From contig JAOVFP010000019.1 of NCBI GenBank assembly GCA_025738555.1, positions 2,480,001 through 2,544,000 of the forward strand: 64,000 nt of DNA, in the 5' to 3' direction. Numbering within the stretch: the stretch's first letter is position 1; each line of letters opens with the position of its first letter. Positions 33,396 to 45,990 of the stretch are shown here, piece by piece. The notes below the pieces were generated by a model. It worked only from the letters and a program-made list of their open reading frames with translations, was not told the origin of the DNA and made no database searches. The stretch comes from Cyathus striatus. Its lineage: Eukaryota; Basidiomycota; Agaricomycetes; Agaricales; Nidulariaceae. The position numbers and the translations under genes are program-made.

Positions 33396-36300
33396 GAGAG
33401 CATAACTTCCATAGGGCCGCAAGCTTACGCATGATGAGAACAATAACCCGTTGCTAGCATGAGAAACTGCAGTGAGCAAGATCTGAGATCTGATAACGTA
33501 CCCCAGTCCCCCAAGTCACTCGCTGTCACTAGTTGACGCGTCACCGGTCACCGAACACTTGGTCGTATTGATACAGTAATCTGAATCATTTGGCAGACCG
33601 TCGTCATCCACGCCTCGAAACCCTACCTCCCATACTTGTCCTCCCTCCTAGCCTCCAAAGTCCATGGGGCGATGTGTGTTGTCTTTTTTGTGGTTTGGGG
33701 TAATTGGTTGATGTCGAAAAATCCACGGTTGAAGTTGGAAGGAAGGCTTTTGTCACCCGTCCCAGTCTCGCACGCCGAGAGAAATGCAAAGTCAGCCTTT
33801 GGTAGTTGCTTGCTGATGAGCGTTGACAGCTCAAGGTTCCCATCATGGAAGTAGAAAGCGCTTTTAGTGGGGTTCTTGGGATTTTGGATGGCATGGCACG
33901 CTAGGTGAATCCAATTACTCCCTTCCATGCCTTCCACGACTTTGTCTACAGTAGCTTTCATTCCCTCTAGATGTTCAACGGAAAGCCCAGAGGATTGTAA
34001 CTTATTCTGTATATCCTTCCCTTCTTTGACAGTTTGTGGGAGGGCTAACATACCGGGAGTTTGAGGCTGCGTTACGATGAGGAGCTTTTCTAGCTTTCGG
34101 GGAGCATCTCGTTGTGCACAAGAGAAAATGGTGTTTAGCATTGGCGTATAGGAAGAAATTACGTAGTCAGAAATTTTGCTCCCAAAGTATGCCTCATTGC
34201 CTGTATATATTCCCGCTGCATGAATCGGGAGAAATGCAAGCGGACCTGTTGCGCACCACCAGATACGGGGAGGAATATGGGATGGCTGTAAATGGTGAGT
34301 GGTAGCCGCGCTACATTATTACTGTTAACTTACCTCAAGTTCCAGTGTAGTCATTATAGGTCTCACAACAAACACCCAGAGCTGAATCAAGATGTCTTCG
34401 AATGGGGGGTGCTTTTTTGAATTCGACGGTCGCCCACCCCGCGATCCCCGAGACCGAATCTCATATTCAGCTAGCGACGAAATCAGTAATCGCCTGAGAG
34501 CCTCAGCTCGATCGTACGTCAAATCATCCAAAGGTATATGAACAATTTCCTGCGAATCCCGTCGAAGTGCTAGAGCATCGCAACGCACTGTATCAACATT
34601 GATGACAACCACCGTTCCACCCGGACGCTTCATTTCCAATAGTTTCGAAGCATTTGCAGGACGCAAAAAGTCTCCAAACCCTTCCAGTGTACGGACAATG
34701 CGCAACGTATCCTCCCATTTTTCAGCCAGATCTCGCTGCATACGTGCTTCAGCTTGTACATTCGTCTTTTGATCCAAAGTCATACGATCAGCTTGCTTTG
34801 TACTACGTGAGCCAAGCTGATCCAACGCTTTCGAAATCCTTCTCAGCTCGTCCGCCAGATCTGGGCGTACATCGTGTAAATCATCCACAGGAGTCCTGAA
34901 AGTGTTCAACTGATTCCAGACAATATTCCGTCCTTCCTCCAACCACTGTATCGCCAAATCAAGCCGGTTCCACGAAATCGCAGTAGCAGCGGCCTCATTG
35001 ACTAATGAAGACCACGTGCTAAGTGTGTGATGCCGCTCAGACACGGTCTCTCCCAGCCATGCCACAGTAGGCAAAAGCTCAATGACTACACCATATCCAT
35101 CTAACGCCACGGGTTCCTTCAATCGATTCAAGGCCCTTGCCCAATTCATCGCAGCACGAAGCCTTTGTGAAGCAATCCCAGTCAGATTCAATGCGGCACG
35201 CCGGTAAAGCTCGATGGCTTTACTGAGGTCAGCTACGCTGTCTTCTTTATGATATCGATCTTCCAATATTCTAGCTAAAGCATTCAAAGATTTTGTATAC
35301 AAAAAGTGCGTATCTGGCATCATTTCGTGTGCTCGTTCATGATACGATATGCAAGCATCCAGATCAGCAAGATTATCTGTGCGCTGAAACCGAATCCAAG
35401 TTGCCCAAGTGAGATTTTGATATGCGGCCATTTCGAGCATAACAGTCCTTGCTGGGTGTTTAACCACTTCATTCAAGATGGAAATTGCTTCCTCGATATC
35501 GTCAAGGTCACCGGTGAGCAGGCAAATCTGCCCATGGAAGGTGGCGAGGGTATTCAGCTGTATGGGTTTGAGAGGATCATCTTGTTCAGTCAGCGACATA
35601 CTCTCCGATAAAACTTCCATTGCCTCTTGCAGCAATGCAGGGTCCTTGGCTATCTCGGACAAGTGTGTCAAAGCCGCGGAGAGATTAATAAGAATAATTG
35701 TCTTCGCCTTTCCCCTCTCGTTCTTTACCATTATCCTGGCCTTTCGGAAAGTCGCAACAGCTTCAGTTATATCATCCAGGCTATTCCTAGCCAGAGACTG
35801 CGAATAATACGCTTTTCTAAGACTCAACAAATTAATATGCAATGGAGCGTGCCTATCGAGCGTAGCTTGCATCGCGGCCTGCTGGACTGACACTGCTTTG
35901 TCGATATCTGCGAAATTACCTGTGAGCTCAAACCGTTCAAGGAGACAATTTCCCAAGCTGTTCAAGTGCATATGGAGAGACGAATCCGATTTACTTATAT
36001 CCACAGCATCTCGAAGAACACGTACAGCCTCCTCAAGCGCCTCCGCATCCCCATTCAACATAAACACACGAAACAATGCGTCCCCCAGGATGCTGAGACG
36101 TATGGACATCCCTGTTGACTCTTTCGGTGTCCTATAAACGGCGTCCTGGAGAATTTCTACACCCTTGTACAAATCATTATGATTTCCAGTATGCTCGTAT
36201 CGCAAACAGTACGCGCCTCCAAGTTCTTTTAGCCGTGCAGGAACATTGGGATGATCGGGTGGCGTCTTCTCCAAAGCATCGCCTAAAGCAGAAATAGCGT

Positions 36301-37984
36301 TGTTAATATCCTCTGCATGCCCAGCTCTCTCAAAGCGACTGTAGAGCACAATCCCAATAGCGCTCAGTGTAGTCGGGAGGAACTCGTGATCAGAAGGACT
36401 CCGACTCAAAGCCTCCTCCAACAGCGTCAGCATATTATCTATGGTATCCATATTGCCCGTTTCATAGCAAACACACGTATACGTCTGCGCAATCTGATGC
36501 AAATTCCCCGGGATATCCTCCGAAGTCACTTTGAACGATTCCTGTAAAACTGCAATTACCTCCTCTATATCCTCCACCGACCTCGTCAGCCGATACCTAC
36601 TCAACAACAAACCCGCAAAATACACATGATATTTTGCATCTTCAGAAAGACGAAGAATCTCCGACTCCCTATGATTCTCAATCGCCCTATCGATATCCGC
36701 TAACTCGCCTGTGCACTGAAACCGAAAAAGCCACACAGTGCTCAACGTCCCCCGACCCGAGCCAGTCGTAATCTCGGTATCAGGCACAAGATCTAGCGAC
36801 TTCTCACCAAATTCCAACGTTGCATCGATATCCTTCAGATCCTTCGTATGTTGCGCCAGATTAAACATCAAAAATCTCAACTGCCTCGCCATATCCGCAT
36901 AATTCCCACCCTCACTTCGCGTCACCTCCAACGCCTCCTTCTGCGCCTCAACAGCCTCTCTGATATCATTCACCTTCCCCGTCTTCTTAAACCTTCTGTA
37001 AAGAAGCGTAGAAAGATGAAACAGCTCTGCACCGTGTACTTGGCGTTTTGCATCCGCCACACGCGAAGTCTGCAACGAAATCGCCTCGTCAATCTCCTTC
37101 ATACCATCCAATAACACAAAGCAATCCTCCAAAGCACTAATCAACCGCCCCAAGCGCATGCCAGCCTCGAGGTGTCCCTCAGGTGTCAACGCAAGCGCAC
37201 GACGATATCCCTCAATAGCCCTATCCGCATCATCGGGGTTCTTCGTCGCCTTCGCTCGGGCGAAGTACAAATTGGCCAAATCCGTAATCCGGCGAGGTTT
37301 GATCGCATCTATGAAGTTCCAAGTGTTGAAAAAGTCGCCGCCGCCGTAAATCGGTTGCCGTCGCCGTAAATTGATTGTGCCGTATCTACAAGGTGCCGTA
37401 TCCAGACTGTAACTTCAAAATTTCATGTTTTCTGTACTTTTTCGATGTCATTACATACTATTCATGTAAGTTTCTCATAACTACATTGTATAGGACCATT
37501 GAAGCTCTTATATACCATGTAAATTGAACTTCAATCTAACCTTCTCTCGATACGGATGGAATTCCCACGTTTCGATGAAGCGAGCATACACATAAAATAT
37601 CGTGCATTTGCTCACTCGTTATGACCTATTTGAGTCTATGGATATATGTGTAACAATATGAGTAGTGTTTCAGCACGCACCACTGAGACTTGTAATAGGT
37701 ACATAAATATCACAATGTAATCTCAATATCATTTGAAATTAGTTATCCATTCCTTTTCTATTTTTTCGTTCCGAAAGTCATTCCAATCCAACTATAGTTC
37801 TAATTTTAATTACATTGTAGCTCAGTTGTAGCTTACTTAATGTTCTGTACATTTCCCTCTACGCAAAGCAATATATGAACGCTATTGTACTTGCAGAACT
37901 TCTTCCACTTCTCCATTTAGTTTTACTTAATTTCGTTACAATTAGCCGTAAAGGAGCACTGATAAAGAGCTCAGTTAATAAATG

Positions 37985-38325
37985 CATGCAGATATTTCCG
38001 TGCACGCTCAAAGTCTGCACATGGAAATCCGACCCTGAGCGTGAATAATATGTTAGGGAGCATGATGCAATATACTATCATAAATATACCAGTATCCTAA
38101 ATATATACTTTACTACTGCATGATCTTATGGTCTAGCTTAAAAGCGCGTAAATATTACATTGAAATCCATGCTCAAGTTAATTTATTTGAGCGTGCGTGA
38201 AAGTTATAGTTACTATTGGTGTTCACGCACAGATATAATATTCACACTCGCGGTCCATTTAAATGGGGTTGAGCGTGAGCGTGATTGAATAAAATATAAT
38301 ATAAATATTGTAGAGGCAGAAGGGT
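37985..38325. repeat. GAGCGTGA-type segment nested in the TIR element
   Basis: It shares long stretches with about 58360-58610, including GTGCACGCTCA, GACCCTGAGCGTGAATA and CTACTGCATG followed by CTTATGG. This is a shorter member of the family seen at 58175-60470, present inside another transposon. Confidence 0.8.
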
Positions 38326-38759
38326 GTGTTGATGCCTAAACAAAAAAATAATTTAGCGAGTCGGTGAATATCTGTACGACCTTGGATGTTCTAAGGTGTC
38401 GAGAAAGGGGGACCATTGTTTATTCCATTGAGAAGAAGTAGATACATGATTTTAAAGAAAATTAGAATAAAGAAAATACTTAACAAGGAATATCTTGTAA
38501 AACGAAAATTAAATATGTTGAGATCGTAGATTACGCAAGGAAAAAGGATAAGTTTGAAACATAGAGCATACCAACTAATTGAAAGAAAATTGTAAAGTAA
38601 AATTTGGGGGAGGGAGACATAGGGTAATGACGGCCTTCAGTAAACTATTTTGTGGCATTCAGCGGGACTTGGTAGCACGGGATACTGACGATCTTGAGTC
38701 CTGCTGTATAATAGCGGCTTTGAGGGCAATGCAGGATTGTCGGCGTAGGAGGGGGAATG

Positions 38760-38810
38760 AGAAAGAGAGAGAGAGAGAGAGCGCGCGCGCGAACACGAAC
38801 ACGAACAAAC
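38760..38810. repeat. GA/GC/GAACAC microsatellite
   Basis: A (GA)n run passes into (GC)n and then into several CGAACA units. It lies within the 1.95-kb element. Confidence 0.9.
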
Positions 38811-40660
38811 GCGTCGACGCACGCATCAGCTGATTACGTAATGAAAATAAAGCTCGCCTGCTTATGATAACGAAATTAGTAAAACCTTCAGTTTTGTAGT
38901 GCAGGCTCGAGAGGGTGTACTGTATTCAAGGAATTTAAAGCGCTACATAACTGAAACATTTATTTGGCATTCTCAGTACCCTTTCGGAAGGCAGAAGAGT
39001 ACAGAGAAGAGCGTGGGAATTAAGTTTCAGATGATAAGAACATAGAGAAAAGAATAAAAATAGTGTGAATAGCGGTATCTAAAGGCACTACATGCTATGT
39101 AACACATATTATATTTATTGCTACACCAAAAGAGTAGAAATATTAGGCAATTACAGCAATCCAGTTTAGATACGGCACCGTTGTAGATGCGGCACAATCA
39201 ATTTACGGCGACGGCAACCGATTTACGGCGGCGGCGACTTTTTCAACACTTGGAACTTCATACAGATGCCCTAGGATGCGAGCGAGCTTCGGTGAACATC
39301 TCAATGGCCTTTTCGATATCGCCCATATCCGCCGAATATTGAAACCTCAAAAGGTACATAGACGCCGTGTCAAAGAGGACAGTGAGCACAGCCGGATGAT
39401 CAGGCTTCAACAATCTAACCACTTCCTCCTGGGACTTGGCCATCTCCTCAAAATCACCCTCTTTCGCGAATACGTCGTACCTCTCCTGCAACGAACCAAA
39501 AAGAAGCAAAAGGACCTGCATCTTCATCTCATTCCCAGAATCTCGATACCCCCGAACAAGCTCTAATGCGTTGCGGAAGAACGAAATTGAAAAATTGATA
39601 TCATAGAGGTCGTTAGTGATATGGAAGAGTTGTTTCGAGAGCAGACCGAGTTGTATACTTTTTGCTATTTTTTCGGGGTTGGAGTCTGGGATATTCCGCA
39701 AAGAGCTGTATAAAGATGTTAAGGCGCGTGAGATTTCTGGTTGTGTTTTGAGCGTCGAGAAAAAGTCTGTGCTTGGGAAGGAACTCAAAGTTGAGTAGGA
39801 CGTATTGTCTTCCTTTCCTAAGATGGGTGTTAGTTTGCGAGAGTGGCGAAGCGTGGAGACGTACGGCATATCGTGGCTGACATTTGAATTGGTGGATTTG
39901 TATCTGGGAATGTAAAGTACAAGTCTAAGGTACCATGAGTATGCGAATATGCAGTGTTCACGAAACAACGTACCTCCAACGAGCTCTTCCCTGGTAAACA
40001 CCATTGTATTCGACACTTTATCGTCAACAAGTACCGAAAACGATACAGATTTCCATTCTCCATTCCTACGATCCTCTTAGTAGCAACAAACACAAAGAAT
40101 CACGGAGGAAACGTACAAGTGAATATCATTCATCTTCCACTTTCCCTCGTCATCTACGAGTGTAACCAACGTAGGTTCATGGTCGTCTATTTCCCATATC
40201 AATACCACCTTTACATCCGCGAGGAATGGGGCGAATGAGATATCTGTACATGCATCAGCTGGGGAAAGAAGAAGAAACGAGGAAGACGGACTGGTAAGTT
40301 TGATTATAGACTCGGACTGGTCTTCGTTCATCGCGTATGCGTATGTGTATGTTATTATTGCTCGTGAAACTGATGTGGTACTTTATCTGCTGCTTTGTGT
40401 TCTTTTACTCTCCAGGGGTTTCGTGGTATTGTGTAGTTCAGCCCTAGAAGGAGTTCTTTGCTCTTCTCCCTAGCTTAAGGTTCCTTGATTCGTTGCAAAT
40501 TGGTGATAGGGGAAAGAATGATCGTGGAAAATGCGATGATGACTGACGCGGGTGCTCTATATATAAGGGTGGAGTATAAAAGGGTCAAGGATAAGGATCA
40601 GAATAGATCCTATGATTCGGGCGTGCATGACGGATATTGTCCTGATATGAATGATTGATT

Positions 40661-40685
40661 CCCACTACCTTTTAAGGTAGTTGGG
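40661..40685. repeat. Hairpin sequence at the 5' border of CHAT unit C
   Basis: CCCACTACCTTTT and AAGGTAGTTGGG form a hairpin just outside the unit border (AATGATTGAT at 40650-40659, plus strand). It is the near twin of 25854-25878. Confidence 0.75.
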
Positions 40686-42244
40686 TTATAGGGAGATCGC
40701 GGTCGGGATCTCACTTTCTAGTAATCTGATTGGCCGAAGCCCCGTCACACTCTGTGATTGGTTGAATACGGTTGTTCAGAGCCCTTTGATTTCGGTGAGT
40801 TCTTTCTTGTTGGGGGATGTGGTAGGAGTTGATACATGATGGTGTGTTATTTTGTGTGTAGAATAGGACGTCACCCAAGCCCCCTCTGCTCGCCTCCTCG
40901 ACCTTCCGCCTTCCTGCATCACGATGTCAAGGACACCACAACATCCAGCTCCCCCTCCCTGCTTGCGTTACGACGAAGATGCAAATGTCTTTGCAACCTC
41001 GTCAACGCCTTGCCAACCACTGCTCGACCTCTTCCACAACTGTACCACGGATACCATGCAGATCCTCTCTTTGAACTGCAACGAACCGAAGACCTCCATC
41101 CCACACTCAACCGCCACCTCCAACACATAATCCTGCACACACACGCAGGCGTGGTTGGTGGACCAAACTACTCGGTCCACCTCCCCCATTGCCCTCAATC
41201 TCCCTGCTCGCACATCTTCCAAGAAGACAGGTGGCTAAACAGCAGCATGCGAACGAAGCCACAGAGGATTCCTCCGCCCCCACACGGATTGTCCCCTTCA
41301 TCCCCTGTCGTGTCCACCCATCATCACCACATCATCGACATCCAGACATAACAACACCATTGACTTCTCAACCACCACCTCCAATGCCCCTGCCCGCCAG
41401 GACAACAGCGATCTCTACCCAATGTCAACCACCACCCACCACCACTGCCACGATCAACCGTTTTCGCGCCCCTGCTATCCAGCATCCACCGCTACCTCCG
41501 TGACTTCTTCCACTACCCCATACTCCACCATCCACCCTAGCCTGCACATGCAAGGGATTGGTACGAGTTCACGATGCTCGGTGTTCTTCACAGCTGGATA
41601 AAGGCTTCATGAACACGGTATGTCCACGCACACTTGATTAGTTTTCACTTCTCACCTACTTTTCGGTCCACAGCTCTACAACTTGACACCTAAAGCATCC
41701 TCTTCACCGTTTGGCCATCGTATCCAACCAACCGTGGCAGTAGTAAAAGTTGTATAGTTCTCATTGGTGTCATTGGCGGAAGTGGTTTCATTCACCACCT
41801 CTATCACCACATCGTCCTCAATGCGATGTTTCGCGTCGCCTGGCCCACCCCACATCCCCTACTGCGTCATATCCGCCATCTAGCACCACCATTGTTCCTT
41901 GTCATATCGACGTGTCGGTGGCGTGGTCACGATTCGCCGCGGGGTTCTTTACCCCCTTCCTCCTCCACTTCTCCCTCCTCATCCCAGCACGGTGGCGGTC
42001 TCGGCCACCACTGCCACCTCAGCTTGGTCTCGTGCCCACGACTGTCATCACCTCAACATGCCGTCCCTTTCGCTAGTTCCCCACATCCACCTCCACCTCC
42101 GATTGTTGCACACCGCTGAGTGTTCTAGGAGATAATGTCGTAGGTAGATGTGAAGATTACCGCTTGTGATATGAGGTTTAAAGGTGTAATGAAGACTATG
42201 ATGTGTGTTAATCATAGGTTCGATCTACACAAACTCTTACTGAT
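40686..42244. other. Pro/His/Ser-rich region, possible decayed upstream exons
   Basis: Several overlapping plus-strand frames run through about 40836-42135, with strong C-rich bias and Pro, His, Thr and Ser enrichment. None shows a clear domain. A short CTCKGLVRV stretch near 41548 is followed by a GTATGT donor. Because a SET-domain fragment lies just downstream on the same strand, some of this may be its upstream part, but I cannot join them. Confidence 0.3.
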
Positions 42245-42255
42245 TTTTCATACAG

Positions 42256-42877
42256 TTGTTGTCCGAACGCAGCATACTACTTCGACCTACCCACATTCTC
42301 CATCCACCTCCACGCCATAAGACAAAGTTCCCCAGGCGACGAAATAACAATCTCCTACGTACCACTCGATAGTGCCGCCTCCGATCGCGCTGTCCATCCA
42401 ACAAAGCACTATGCCATACCCCCCTGCACACCCACATGCTGCACGAACCCCTCCTCACATACACTCCGCACAAGCATATCAAGCAAAGCCCAAGCACTCC
42501 AAAGTCACATGTACGAAACCTGCACCAGAATCGAAAAAACAGTCCAATGCGTGCTCGTCACCAATTTAAATATAACCGACACACCGGATGAAATGGCTAA
42601 TATACGAAAAACGTAACTCGCTGCGAAGGCTTTGGTGTGTGATATGAAGAGGTTTGGAATTAAGGGGTGTATGTCGTATGTGATCTTGGTGAGGACTACG
42701 TGTTATTGTACTGCGCTTTCGTTTTCGAGGAATCCGGGGGCTGAGATGAGGGCTGTGGATAATAAGGTTAGGAGGTTTAGGGTCTTTGCGGGGGACGTTG
42801 TGAAAGCGCTTTTAGGGGAGGGGGCGGAGGAGTTTAGGGTGCTTGTGCTTGAGAATGAGATGTATGGCGTTGTGTGA
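42256..42877 (+). pseudogene. SET-domain (SMYD-like) 3' fragment
   Basis: After a likely acceptor TACAG at 42255, the frame reads CCPNAAYYFDLPTFSIHLHA and then PGDEITISYVPLD. This matches the C-terminal SET core (NHSC-PN and G-E-I-Y motifs) of SMYD-type proteins. A following C-T-P-T-C-C patch resembles a post-SET cysteine cluster. An in-frame TAA at 42614-42616 interrupts it, after which the same frame continues with RFGIKGCMSYVIL and RFRVFAGDVVKALL to a TGA at 42875. Either a small unseen intron or a true stop explains this. The N-terminal SET half and MYND finger are not recognisable upstream. Confidence 0.55.
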
Positions 42878-43675
42878 TGTTGGTTGGGCGTTTTATTGTT
42901 TCGGAATTTTGAGAGGATGAAAGACCGCGATTGTAGGTCCATGTGTGGGCGCACTTGAGCGGGATTAGCGTTCTTCTAACTTAAGTTGAACAATGAAAAG
43001 TACTCATACTGTGCACTATACAATTATAGACTCGGCATCTTGGGTATTAGTTTACATGGACAGCAGAGATGTAAATGAGAATTGTTGTTTTTAGTGGACT
43101 ATGTTACGATGGCGACGTACTTATCTTATACCCGCATCAACGCCCACTGCCCCAAGCTGGGGGTGTCGATAGCGCCGTTTAAGGCAGTAGCTGAGTTTGT
43201 CATTATCTAGTAGTAACCAACGTTGTATACTTTCCCACGGGGGATAAATGTCAAGATAAAGAGCATTCTAGAAAATTAAAACAAACTACGCTGGCAATTC
43301 ACTCCACTGCGAGTAAGTATGTACATTACTGCAGTACCTCGGCGCATCTTTCGGCGCCCAGGCAAATTCTAGTGCTGTGTAATCATGGACTTGTCGTCTT
43401 GAGAATTTGTTGACAAGGGTGGCGAGATGAGCAACAATGCTGTTCTTCAACGGACGGTGCTACGAAGGTGATGTATTTAACTCGTCATAATTTTTGATGT
43501 TCTGAGCCTTGGATGTCGTTAATGGCAGTTAACGCAGCTCGTTTTTCAACACTTCACTGGTAATTCTTGGGCAATTAATGCGGCCCACGGGTACACTGCT
43601 AAGTATTGCACAACGAAAAAATGAGAAGCCACCTCGAGGCGCCTTCCGACAGGTTTATAATGGGACTCCTTTTGA
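42878..43675. other. Intergenic, nothing recognised
   Basis: No frame with a motif and no repeat end is seen before the double-hairpin element at about 43676. Confidence 0.4.
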
Positions 43676-43904
43676 AGAGGAGGAATACTGCTTGGTGGTA
43701 TCCTCTCGACGAAGCACGCAAATGAGGTGAACTGAGGGGGAATGCGAAGCTGTATTCTTAGAGGGTACGTATGTATGACACATGTGTAGCTAGCGAGACA
43801 AGGTCATGTGAACTACAGCATGTAAGTAGTGAGGTGGCGCCGCGGCGGTAATGAAAATGAACGAAATCTGCATTTTGTAATGCAGGCAGAGCACCTGCTC
43901 TACA
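43676..43904 (+). mobile_element. Short double-hairpin element, copy 3
   Basis: It aligns along its length with the other two copies: GAGGAGG, GCTTGG, GGTATCCTCTCGAC, GGGGGAATGCGAAGCTG, GGTAATGAAAATG, and a final hairpin GCAGG/CCTGC followed by TCTACA. No reliable target duplication was found, so the ends are approximate. It lies just downstream of the P450 gene. Confidence 0.7.
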
Positions 43905-43951
43905 CTTTAGCGATATTTCAGCCGGTTACAAGAACGTTTAAATAGCACCCA

Positions 43952-45990
43952 TTAGAATGCAAGCGTCTCTATAGTATAATCAACAAATTTTTCGACATCT
44001 TCAAACCTGGGAATAATCCTGCACTGGAAGGGCTTCGAATGCCTAGAAACCAAAATGCATCAGTGGGTCTGTTAGACGATCTGTAGATTATGGCATACAT
44101 AGCCAGCCCGCTGTCAAAGCATTCCATTGGATCAGGGACCACCGAGCACTCCGATCCATCCTTCGTGGGAGTTACATCGAAAGCCCACAGGATACGTGCT
44201 GCGAATATGAACATCGTGTCATTTGCAACGTAGCGGCCAACACATATTCTGAATAAAAACTTGAATGAGATACAATTCGAGGTTGATGAACCAACGTGAT
44301 TGGCCATTACCTTCTTCCAAATCCAAATGCTATATCTCCTTCCTCAGAGCCCTCTGAAACGGAAAGGAATTTTCCGGTGTTTGAATCAAGATGTCTCTCA
44401 GGTCTAACTCTTCAACATCAGGGCCATAGACATCCGGATCATGCATCATTGCCCTGTTAATATACCCGCTCTTTAGTGCAATTACAAAGTTCTACATGCT
44501 ATAATTTACCAGATGTTTGGGATACAGATAGTGTCCTTGGGTATAAAGTAACCTTTATACCAATCATCTCTATCCAATTTATGCGGTATGCCTAGGGGCG
44601 AAACCAACATCAAATTCAGCACAACTTGTTACTGAGGCACTAACATACCGTTAGGACCAATTGGCCGCCATCTCATGCATTCTTTTGTAAGTGCCCTGAC
44701 ATACACCAGGTTGTCGTAGTCCCCAAAATTGGGTAGTCGCTCCCGGCCTACTACGCGATCTAATTCTTCTTGCGCTTTCTTCTGTACATTTGGATGAAAA
44801 ATAATGGCTAGTAAGAACCACTCTATTTGGTACGCGATCTGTACGTCCTAATTATTGAATACGTCAACGAATAAGAAATATGTTACTTACAGTATCCGCG
44901 CCTGCAGCACTGGAAGCGCCGCAGTCAATTTGTCACGGACAAGGTACATAGGTGAAGACATACTATAGAGTCACTGCGGTCCATGCACTCTCGATCTTCG
45001 GAAATGCTCCACTATTATCTTCCAACAATGAGCTCATAAAACAAGGCTTCTGAATACCTTCATTCTAAATTGGAAGTTTGACTATAATTCTGTGTAAGCA
45101 CTCCTCTCCAAGGGGTTACTTACCATCCGATTTTCGACCCCCTCCATGAATTCCCTTATCATCTCCGAGTCTCTGATAAACCACTCCTCCGTCTCATATC
45201 TCCACTTACACATCCACCGCGGAAGGAACCTCATCCAAGTGAAGAACTCTACCCAGTACGTTCCTGGCACTCCAGCCTTCGTCAAGCGCTGCATGAAATC
45301 TGATACCATTTTAATCTTAGGATCTTCTGATGACGCGATTGGTGGTTGCCCATACAACATCGACAATGTCAGAGAATTGCTAGCCCTATGTAGATGTTTC
45401 TTGAAATCGGTAGGCGTTCCTAGAAGTTGTGAGACCATTAGGGCAGATTCGGATTCTTGAAAAGGGTGATATTTATTCGCGACGTTGTTGCTCAGTGCCC
45501 TGCAATGATCTCTAATTTAGAGGTCATTTGGAATATAAAGCGTAAATACATACTTATGAACAGCCTTCCTGATACGCTTCAACGACTCGCCATTCTGATA
45601 AAACGCAAAACTCAATCCACCAGTTACAATATCGACTATTATGGATGTTGGTCGACCAGAATATATCGCTGCACGGCGGTCTAGTAGCTCAGTGGCTACA
45701 TCTGCATTTCCCAACACAACTACAGAATGTCCGGCGAGGTTTAAATGGATAATTGGTCCTAAACACCTTAGGTATTGCACGACTTAATGAGAGAAAGAGG
45801 ATAAGTACCATATACTTCTTTCCACTTGGTAAATTTCAGCCAGTTCCTTTCCGAGAGCTGGAGAACATTGCCAATAATCGGTATACCAGGTGGACCAGGG
45901 GGTAGTTTCTTATAATTGCGATTTCGGTGCAGGGTGACATAAGAGAAGCCCAAATAAAAGGGTGAGGGATACAGGATTTATGATGCTCAT
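43952..45990 (-). pseudogene. Cytochrome P450 with two frameshifts
   Basis: Most P450 hallmarks are visible on the minus strand across many short exons: a proline-rich hinge LPPGPPGIPIIGN, an I-helix AAGADT (exon border near 44896), an ExxR motif as KECMR, a PER-like motif, and the heme loop FGFGRRICVGR split by an intron near 44310. Two one-base frame breaks are seen. One lies between the ATG-headed hydrophobic anchor (from 45990) and the hinge, near 45940. The other lies just before PERHL near 44405-44412. I found no splice solution for either. The gene is therefore probably dead, or the assembly has errors. The catalytic residues themselves are intact. By family it would be a membrane-bound monooxygenase of unknown substrate. 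Confidence 0.7.

Larger units (their letters stand above)
31724..33500. repeat. Duplicated block, copy 2
   Basis: It is collinear with 9247-12670 but lacks the three insertions found there, so it shows the empty target sites. It lacks about 500 bp of the first copy just after 31830 (equivalent to about 9352-9640). It begins near CCAGCCTTCACAAAG and ends at ATAACGTACC. Confidence 0.75.
37310..39262. mobile_element. 1.95-kb TIR element with TA ends in CHAT copy C
   Basis: The terminal inverted repeats are about 92 bp long (37311-37402 and 39169-39261) and nearly identical. Each starts ATGAAGTTCCAAGTG and includes GCCGCCGCCGTAAATCGG. A TA dinucleotide lies at each outer end. The interior (about 37403-39168) is AT-rich with no credible transposase frame, but holds a GAGCGTGA-type segment (37985-38325) and a microsatellite. 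TA ends suggest the Tc1/mariner group. Long CG-rich inverted repeats are less usual there, so the class is uncertain. Confidence 0.85.
33623..40331 (-). pseudogene. TPR-CHAT protein, copy C (disrupted)
   Basis: The 5' exons are intact: 40331-40117, 40065-39974 and the start of the long exon at 39817, with the same lengths and splice sites as copy A. The long exon is broken at 39262-37310 by a TIR element, and 404 bp of coding sequence equivalent to 1976-2379 in copy A is missing at that point. The TPR frame then continues to 34334, and the CHAT exon starts at 34285. The 3' end is deleted: the frame passes LSACETGTGD and then jumps at about 33753 into the 3' flank normally found after the stop. 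The remaining frames are open and close to copy A in sequence, so inactivation looks recent. Confidence 0.88.
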
